10,060 nucleotides of DNA. Origin: Planctomycetaceae bacterium. GTDB lineage: Bacteria; Planctomycetota; Planctomycetia; Pirellulales; Pirellulaceae. This document shows, piece by piece, positions 5,706 to 10,060 of the stretch. The notes beneath the pieces were generated by a model. It saw nothing but the letters and a program-made list of their open reading frames with translations, did no database searches and was not told the DNA's origin. A program made the position numbers and the translations under genes. The stretch's first letter is position 1. Each line of letters starts with the position of its first letter. The stretch lies in NCBI GenBank assembly GCA_022614795.1, contig JAKEHX010000137.1, forward strand, positions 1 to 10,060. Direction: 5' to 3'.

Positions 5706-7808
5706 GTGACCGCCAGCGTTCGCATGTTCATCGCGTGCTTGTTAGCAGCTATTGCCGCGCGTGCAGGCCGCGCTGAGACTGCTTACCCCATGCTCATGAG
5801 CCTGAGGCCCGCCGCTGTGCAGGTGGGGCAGTCGGCAGAGGTGACGGTCAATGCCCGCTACTCGATGTATGGGGCGTACCAGGTACTGATCAGCGGCGAG
5901 GGCGTGACCGGCGAAGTCGTCCATCCGCCGCTGAAGCTCGAGGACCTGGCGAAGAAGCCGACGCTCGACAAGCTGCCGATCCGACTCACGGCTGCGGCCG
6001 ATGCTCAGCCGGGCGTGCGCGACGTGCGAATCGCCACGCCGCAAGGGGTGAGCACGGTCGGGCAGTTGGTCGTCGTGCGCGATCCCGTCGTGAAGGAGGA
6101 GGGTGACAACAACTCGGCCGATAAGGCCCAGCAGGTTTCGCTCCCCGCGGCGCTGTGCGGTGCGATCGAGAAGAACGAAGACGTCGATTTTTTCCGGTTT
6201 CATGCCGAGGCGGGGCAGTCGCTAGTGTTTCACGTCCGCTCGGCCCGGCTGGAGGACCGCATCCACGATTTGCAGGAACACAGCGACCCGATCCTCACGC
6301 TCCGCACGGCTGCCGGTGCGACGCTCGCCGCCAGCGACAACCACGAGTACCATGCCGATCCGCTCTTGGCTTATCGCTGCGAGCAGGCGGGCGATTACCT
6401 GCTGGAGGTCCGCGATGTCCGCTACAAGGGGAATCAATACTGGGAGTATGTGATCGAAGCGAGCGACCGGCCGTTGGTTCAGACGGTGTTCCCGCTGGCA
6501 GTGGCCGCTGGACAAAGCGAGCCATTGCAACTGGCGGGGCACAATTTGCCGGGCGACGGCACGGTGAATTTCACGGCGCCCACAGCGCTTGTGCCGGGGA
6601 TGCATTGGATCGACCTGTCGCTGGGGGAACGAGCCGGCAATCCCGCGGCGATGATCGTGTCGGACCTGCCGCTGGTGCGTGAAATCGACGCGGCCAACGA
6701 CTCGCCGGACGCCGCGCAAGTGGTGAACTTCCCCGCCGGCATCAATGGTCAGATGGAGCGCGAAGGGGACGTCGATTATTTCGCCTTCGAAGCCAAGAAG
6801 GGGGACGCTCTGTCGTTTGAAGTCATCGCGCGGCGGCGGCTCTCGGCCCTCGATTCGCACCTGCGAATCCTCGATTCGCAAGGCAAGCAGCTGGCGCTCG
6901 CCGACGACCTCAAGCTCGGCAAGCGGAACCATGCCGATTCCTGGCAGGAGAATTGGGTCGCGCCAACCGACGGGCGGTTCGTCGTCGAAATCCGCGACGT
7001 GCACTTGCGGGGCGGGCCGCAGTATCCCTATTTCCTGCAAATCACGCGGAGCCAGCCTTACTTTGAATTGTATCTCGATACCGACAAAACGCAGATCGGC
7101 CCCGGTGGCGCAGCTGCCATATTCATCCGCATCGAACGGAAGAACGGATTTACAGGCGAAGTGCATCTCTCGATCGACGGCCTGCCGCATGGAGTGACCG
7201 CGTCGTGCGGGCGAATTCTCGCCGATAAGGGGCAGGACGGCTGTATCGTGCTCGAAGCCGACGCTGATGCGCCCCCGAATGCATCCCCTGTCACGATCAC
7301 CGGTACGGCCCAGCACACGCTGGCGGACGGGCCGGTGCTCAATCTGTCGGCAGTCGCCACCGCGTATCAAGAGACGTACCAGCCGGGCGGCGGCCGCGGG
7401 CACTGGCCGGTGGCCAATCACACGGTGGGCGTCAGCGAGTACGGCGATCTGCGAGGCGTGTCGCTCAGCACGTATGAAGTCGTGCTCAAGCCGGGCGAAT
7501 CGGCGAAGATCGAAGTGACGATCGACCGCAGCCCGGGCGTCACCGCCAACGTGACGCTGGACATGATGATGCGGCACCTCAATTCAAACTACGCGACGAC
7601 GCTGCCCGCGGGCGTGACGCTCGACGACAAAGAAGCCAAATCGCTGCTCGCCGGCTCGGCAACGCAGGGCTATCTGACGCTGAAGGCGGCCAAGGACGCT
7701 CCGCCGGTCGAAGGGCAGCAAGGGGTCGTGCTGGCCCACGTGGCCCTGAACTTCGTGATGAAATGGACCTACGCCAGTCGGCCCGTGCGGATTTCGGTAC
7801 GGCCGTAG
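5706..7808 (+). CDS. Secreted protein with two PPC (pre-peptidase C-terminal) domains
   Basis: 700 residues from a GTG start with AAAGGA eight bases upstream. Residues 1-23 are a signal peptide: Arg at position 6, hydrophobic core (MFIACLLAAIAA), and GRA before ET as likely cleavage site. An Ig/TIG-like beta region (about 27-125, opening YPMLMSLRPAAVQVGQ) comes first. Two PPC-type beta sandwiches follow, at about 134-252 (core ADKAQQVSLP ... DVDFFRFHAEAGQSL) and 330-447 (DAAQVVNFP ... DVDYFAFEAKKGDALSF); both carry the DxDxFxF hallmark. The last 250 residues are further beta-rich sequence resembling Ig-like modules. No protease or other catalytic signature is visible, so it is probably a binding or scaffold protein outside the inner membrane. 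In planctomycetes such proteins are often encoded beside DUF1549/DUF1553 genes, as here, which suggests a shared envelope task; the ligand is unknown. Confidence 0.85.
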   Translation: MTASVRMFIACLLAAIAARAGRAETAYPMLMSLRPAAVQVGQSAEVTVNARYSMYGAYQVLISGEGVTGEVVHPPLKLEDLAKKPTLDKLPIRLTAAADAQPGVRDVRIATPQGVSTVGQLVVVRDPVVKEEGDNNSADKAQQVSLPAALCGAIEKNEDVDFFRFHAEAGQSLVFHVRSARLEDRIHDLQEHSDPILTLRTAAGATLAASDNHEYHADPLLAYRCEQAGDYLLEVRDVRYKGNQYWEYVIEASDRPLVQTVFPLAVAAGQSEPLQLAGHNLPGDGTVNFTAPTALVPGMHWIDLSLGERAGNPAAMIVSDLPLVREIDAANDSPDAAQVVNFPAGINGQMEREGDVDYFAFEAKKGDALSFEVIARRRLSALDSHLRILDSQGKQLALADDLKLGKRNHADSWQENWVAPTDGRFVVEIRDVHLRGGPQYPYFLQITRSQPYFELYLDTDKTQIGPGGAAAIFIRIERKNGFTGEVHLSIDGLPHGVTASCGRILADKGQDGCIVLEADADAPPNASPVTITGTAQHTLADGPVLNLSAVATAYQETYQPGGGRGHWPVANHTVGVSEYGDLRGVSLSTYEVVLKPGESAKIEVTIDRSPGVTANVTLDMMMRHLNSNYATTLPAGVTLDDKEAKSLLAGSATQGYLTLKAAKDAPPVEGQQGVVLAHVALNFVMKWTYASRPVRISVRP

Positions 7809-7813
7809 GCCAA

Positions 7814-7840
7814 GGCGAGCGGGGGGCGTCAGCCCCCTGA
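7814..7840 (+). repeat. Single hairpin of the GGCGAGCGGG family after the PPC gene
   Basis: This copy begins with the same ten bases, GGCGAGCGGG, as the element at 2503. It folds as CGGGGGGC-GTCA-GCCCCCTG (7820-7839), eight pairs of which one is G-T. Compared with the hairpin at 2509-2528, both A-T pairs of the stem are G-C here. It starts five bases after the PPC gene stop and could stabilise or end that transcript, but no T-run follows, so it is not a standard intrinsic terminator. Confidence 0.7.
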
Positions 7841-7874
7841 GGCGCTCGACCAACGGCGACGATAGTTCGAAGGG

Positions 7875-7902
7875 TTGCCGCGTGAACCCAATGTGCTAAC
7901 CT
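7875..7902 (+). promoter_or_regulatory. Candidate sigma-70-type promoter for tRNA-Arg
   Basis: TTGCCG at 7875-7880 and TAACCT at 7897-7902 are separated by 16 bases; TG at 7894-7895 gives an extended -10 form. Transcription would start near 7909, about 33 bases before the tRNA. Both boxes match the consensus only in part, and planctomycete promoters are poorly defined, so this is tentative. Confidence 0.35.
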
Positions 7903-7941
7903 GACCTCTTACAGCAAGGCGAGCATTCGCCGCCCCGACGC

Positions 7942-8015
<74 letters not shown>

Positions 8016-8047
8016 GTTTGACCGGATAGCGTCACGAGTCCACGACG

Positions 8048-8830
8048 ATGCTTCAGATCAAGGTGGGGGTGCAGCTGGCGAGCCTGGGGCTGCCGCTCAA
8101 GCAGGGCCTGCTCACGGCGCGGGAATTGGGGGCCGAGGCGGTCGAGATCGATGCCCGCCACGAGCTGCGGCCCGAGGAGCTCTCGCAGACCGGCGTGCGG
8201 CAAGTCCGGAAGCTGCTCGACGATCTCAACCTGCGGGTCAGCTGCCTCAGCTTTCGCACCCGCCGCGGCTATCACGTGGCCGATGACCTGGAGGCGCGGA
8301 TCGACGCCACCAAGCGGGCCCTGCGGCTGGCGTATGACCTGGGGACGAACGTCGTCGTCAATCATATTGGCCGCGTGCCGGCCGACGACGATGCCGGGCC
8401 GCTGGGGACGATGGTCCAGGCCCTGGCCGACCTGGGGCGCTACAGCCAGCGCGTCGGCGCCTTTCTGGCCGCCGAGACCGCTAGCGAAAGCGGCGCGGTC
8501 CTGGCGAAGCTGATCGAGCGGCTGCCGCCAGGGTCGATTGGGGTCGATCTCAACCCCGCCCAGTTGATCATCCACGGGCACTCGCCGCTGGACGCGGCGA
8601 AGGCGCTGGGGCCGCACGTGATGCACGTCCACGCCAACGACGCCGCTCGGGACGTGTCGGCCGGCCGCGGCATCGAAGTGCAACTCGGCCGCGGCAGCGC
8701 TGAGTTTCCGGAGCTGCTCGGGGCGCTCGAGGAGCACCAGTACCGCGGGTACATCACGATCGAGCGGCGCGACTCAACGCGGGCGATTGCGGACGTGCGG
8801 CAGGCGATCGAGTTTCTCAGGAACCTATAG
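8048..8830 (+). CDS. Sugar phosphate isomerase/epimerase-like TIM-barrel protein (cytoplasmic)
   Basis: 260 residues from the ATG at 8048, a usual length for xylose-isomerase-like TIM barrels (AP endonuclease 2 superfamily). No signal peptide. The barrel opens with KVGVQLASLGLPLKQG and strand-helix repeats such as LGAEAVEID and LGTNVVVNHIG. The expected metal-binding residues appear in order: E143 (FLAAETA), D167 (IGVDLNPAQL), H193/H195 (VMHVHANDA) and E239 (YITIERR). Relatives isomerise or epimerise sugars, inositol derivatives or hydroxypyruvate with a divalent metal; the substrate cannot be told from the sequence. No clear ribosome binding site precedes the ATG (CACGAG is the nearest purine-containing run). 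It lies 32 bases after tRNA-Arg and 161 before a Tat-exported relative. Superfamily sure, reaction unknown. Confidence 0.88.
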   Translation: MLQIKVGVQLASLGLPLKQGLLTARELGAEAVEIDARHELRPEELSQTGVRQVRKLLDDLNLRVSCLSFRTRRGYHVADDLEARIDATKRALRLAYDLGTNVVVNHIGRVPADDDAGPLGTMVQALADLGRYSQRVGAFLAAETASESGAVLAKLIERLPPGSIGVDLNPAQLIIHGHSPLDAAKALGPHVMHVHANDAARDVSAGRGIEVQLGRGSAEFPELLGALEEHQYRGYITIERRDSTRAIADVRQAIEFLRNL

Positions 8831-8852
8831 GCCGGCCGAATCCTTGCCTTGG

Positions 8853-8905
8853 TTCTCGTCCTCGTCCTCGGTTCGGCCCAATCGAGGACGAAGGACGAGG
8901 ACGAA
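8853..8905. repeat. Inverted TCGTCC/GGACGA repeat between the two isomerase-like genes
   Basis: A pyrimidine-rich run, TTCTCGTCCTCGTCCTCG at 8853-8870, faces a purine-rich run at 8883-8905 made of GGACGA units; they are reverse complements apart from indels, across a 12-base spacer (8871-8882). In RNA this would form a long imperfect hairpin. Related GAGGACGA words occur near 2490 and 2596, both beside the element at 2503-2587, so this is probably another dispersed repeat. It may act as a transcript end for the first isomerase-like gene, though no T-run follows. Confidence 0.6.
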
Positions 8906-8980
8906 GTGCACGAGGGCCACGATTGATCCGCGCACACTCGCCGTTCATAATTGCCGCAACCTTCGACTCCGCTTTATCCG

Positions 8981-8986
8981 AAAGGA
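8981..8986 (+). promoter_or_regulatory. Ribosome binding site AAAGGA deciding the ATG start at 8992
   Basis: AAAGGA ends five bases before the ATG at 8992, and the Tat signal begins six codons into that frame. The longer in-frame start at 8923 would place 23 extra residues before the signal, which makes no sense for export. Confidence 0.75.
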
Positions 8987-8991
8987 CCGTC

Positions 8992-9858
8992 ATGCTCACC
9001 ACCCTCTCACGCCGCCGTTTTCTCGCTCTCTCCGCTGCTGCCGCTGCTGGAGCGGCCTGGTTCGATGCGCCGCGCGTGCTCGCCGCGGCGAACCTGGCCG
9101 ATCCCAAGGATCTCTTCGGCGGGTTTCCCGTCGGCGTGCAAAGCTATTCGCTGCGCCACTTCAATACCGAGGAGGCGATCCGCCACCTGCAAGGGATGGG
9201 GGTCCACTACGCGGAGTTTTACGGCAAACATCTCGATCCCAAAGCCGACGACGCCCGGATCGCCGAGGTGCAGGGGCTGCTCAAGGCGGCTGGCATCAAG
9301 CTGGCCGGGCATGGCGTCCATGGCTTTTCGAAGAATCACGAGGCGAACAAGTCGCTGTTCGACTTTGCGAAGAAAATCGGCGTGAAGGTGATCACAGCCG
9401 ACCCGACGCCCGACAGCTTCGAGAGCCTGGACAGGCTGGTCGCCGAATACGACATCCGGATTGCGATCCACAACCACGGCCCGAATCATCGCTACGACAA
9501 GCTCGACAGCGTGGTCAAGGCGATTGCCGGGCACGACAAGCGGATCGGGGCGTGCGTCGATTGCGGCCACTATCTCCGCAGCGGCGAGGACCCGGTCAAG
9601 TGCGTTCTGACGCTGGGAGACCGCGTGTACGGCGTGCACATCAAGGACGAGAAGGAGACGAACACGCCCAAAAGCGCGAACGTGGTGATCGGCAAGGGAC
9701 ATCTCGACGTGGTGGGCCTGTTCAAGGCCCTGCGGCAGGTGAAGTTCCCCGCCGACGGCGCGCTGTCGCTTGAGTACGAAGCGAACGAGCAGAACCCGAT
9801 CGACGACATGAAGGCGTGTTTGGAAGTGGCCAAGGAAGCGATTGCCAAGTCGGCTTAA
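8992..9858 (+). CDS. Tat-exported sugar phosphate isomerase/epimerase-like protein
   Basis: 288 residues from the ATG at 8992. The N-terminus MLTTLSRRRFLAL holds a twin-arginine motif (S-R-R-R-F-L), then an alanine-rich hydrophobic core and a likely cleavage near VLAAA (about 29-33), so the folded protein should be exported by the Tat system. The rest is a xylose-isomerase-like TIM barrel: VGVQSYSLR opens the first strand, and the candidate metal or active-site residues follow in order as H160/H162 (IHNHGPNH), D190 (CVDCGH), H216 (VYGVHIKDEK) and E261 (SLEYEANEQNP). Tat-signal members of this superfamily are numerous in planctomycetes and are usually annotated as sugar phosphate isomerase/epimerase; the true substrate outside the cytoplasm is unknown. 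It follows a cytoplasmic relative in the same direction after 161 bases, so the two may be co-transcribed. Confidence 0.9.
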   Translation: MLTTLSRRRFLALSAAAAAGAAWFDAPRVLAAANLADPKDLFGGFPVGVQSYSLRHFNTEEAIRHLQGMGVHYAEFYGKHLDPKADDARIAEVQGLLKAAGIKLAGHGVHGFSKNHEANKSLFDFAKKIGVKVITADPTPDSFESLDRLVAEYDIRIAIHNHGPNHRYDKLDSVVKAIAGHDKRIGACVDCGHYLRSGEDPVKCVLTLGDRVYGVHIKDEKETNTPKSANVVIGKGHLDVVGLFKALRQVKFPADGALSLEYEANEQNPIDDMKACLEVAKEAIAKSA

Positions 9859-9865
9859 GGGATGG

Positions 9866-9900
9866 CTTGGGTCGCCGCGGATGAAACGCAGATGACCCAG
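9866..9900 (+). terminator. Weak stem-loop after the Tat isomerase gene
   Basis: TGGGTC at 9868-9873 pairs with GACCCA at 9894-9899 across a 20-base loop, eight bases after the stop codon. No T-run follows, so termination is only possible, not shown. Confidence 0.25.
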
Positions 9901-9909
9901 CGCGGCTCA

Positions 9910-9972
9910 CAATTTGCACTTTGCAATTCCTACTTCGCAATTTGCAATGGATTGCGGCACCGATTGCAAATT
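9910..9972. repeat. AT-rich cluster of TTTGCAA/TTGCAAT words
   Basis: CAATTTGCA (9910-9918), TTTGCAATT (9920-9928), GCAATTTGCAAT (9937-9948) and ATTGCAAATT (9963-9972) repeat one short word in both orientations within about 60 bases. It stands out against the GC-rich surroundings. The remaining bases to the window end hold no supported gene. Function unknown; it may be a dispersed intergenic repeat. Confidence 0.55.
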
Positions 9973-10060
9973 CAGTAGTTGAATGTTCGGGGGGTTATCC
10001 CGAGTCGACGCAAGGTGTTGTCCCGTCATGGAGTTCGGTCACGCTCGTGGAGGCGATCCA

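Noticed and set aside
6222..7577. 451-codon minus-strand frame opposite the PPC gene
   Set aside because: Rich in His, Arg and Asp with no family resemblance; it is the antisense shadow of a gene with signal peptide, ribosome binding site and PPC domains.
9995..10060. Minus-strand frame open to the window edge, ending in TAA at 9995-9997, 21 codons
   Set aside because: Too short to judge; it may be the end of a gene beyond the window, but nothing in the sequence supports that.

Overview
The window looks like part of a planctomycete chromosome, most likely of the Pirellulales type. It is GC-rich. It carries a large secreted protein with the DUF1549/DUF1553 (PSCyt/PSD1) architecture that is largely confined to that phylum, a secreted protein with two PPC domains, a Tat-exported sugar-isomerase-like protein, and several families of short dispersed palindromic repeats of the kind that litter planctomycete genomes. 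I place it by family recognition only; no database search was run. I see no prophage, transposase, CRISPR array or defence system.

Layout. At the left edge (1-743, +) is the C-terminal part of a membrane glycosyltransferase of the GT39/ArnT type; its last ~22 residues are encoded by an inverted-repeat element. Two bases further on it meets, tail to tail, hisS (746-2080, -), histidyl-tRNA synthetase. Directly upstream of hisS is a REP/BIME-like pair of GTAG-tagged hairpins (2086-2193). A gene-poor stretch follows (about 2200-2700), holding a 29-codon, extremely basic reading frame on the minus strand (2264-2353) and a second hairpin-pair element (2503-2587).

The centre is a probable four-gene plus-strand transcription unit: a secreted heme-motif DUF1549/DUF1553 protein (2710-5199), two small tandem genes of one family (5238-5465 and 5462-5687, the second apparently frameshifted), and a secreted PPC-domain protein (5706-7808). 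Gaps inside this unit are 38, -4 and 18 bases. A single hairpin of the 2503-2587 family lies just after the last stop codon.

On the right are a tRNA-Arg(TCG) gene (7942-8015) and two sugar phosphate isomerase/epimerase-like TIM-barrel genes in the same direction, the first apparently cytoplasmic (8048-8830), the second with a twin-arginine signal (8992-9858). The last 200 bases are an AT-richer spacer with repeated TTTGCAA-type words and no supported gene.

Functionally the window mixes housekeeping (hisS, tRNA-Arg) with planctomycete secreted and sugar-metabolism genes. The points most worth a second look are not a new multi-gene system. They are the structured repeats (one family shows compensatory stem changes among three copies), the repeat that supplies the end of the glycosyltransferase, the frameshifted small paralog, and the tiny basic ORF.
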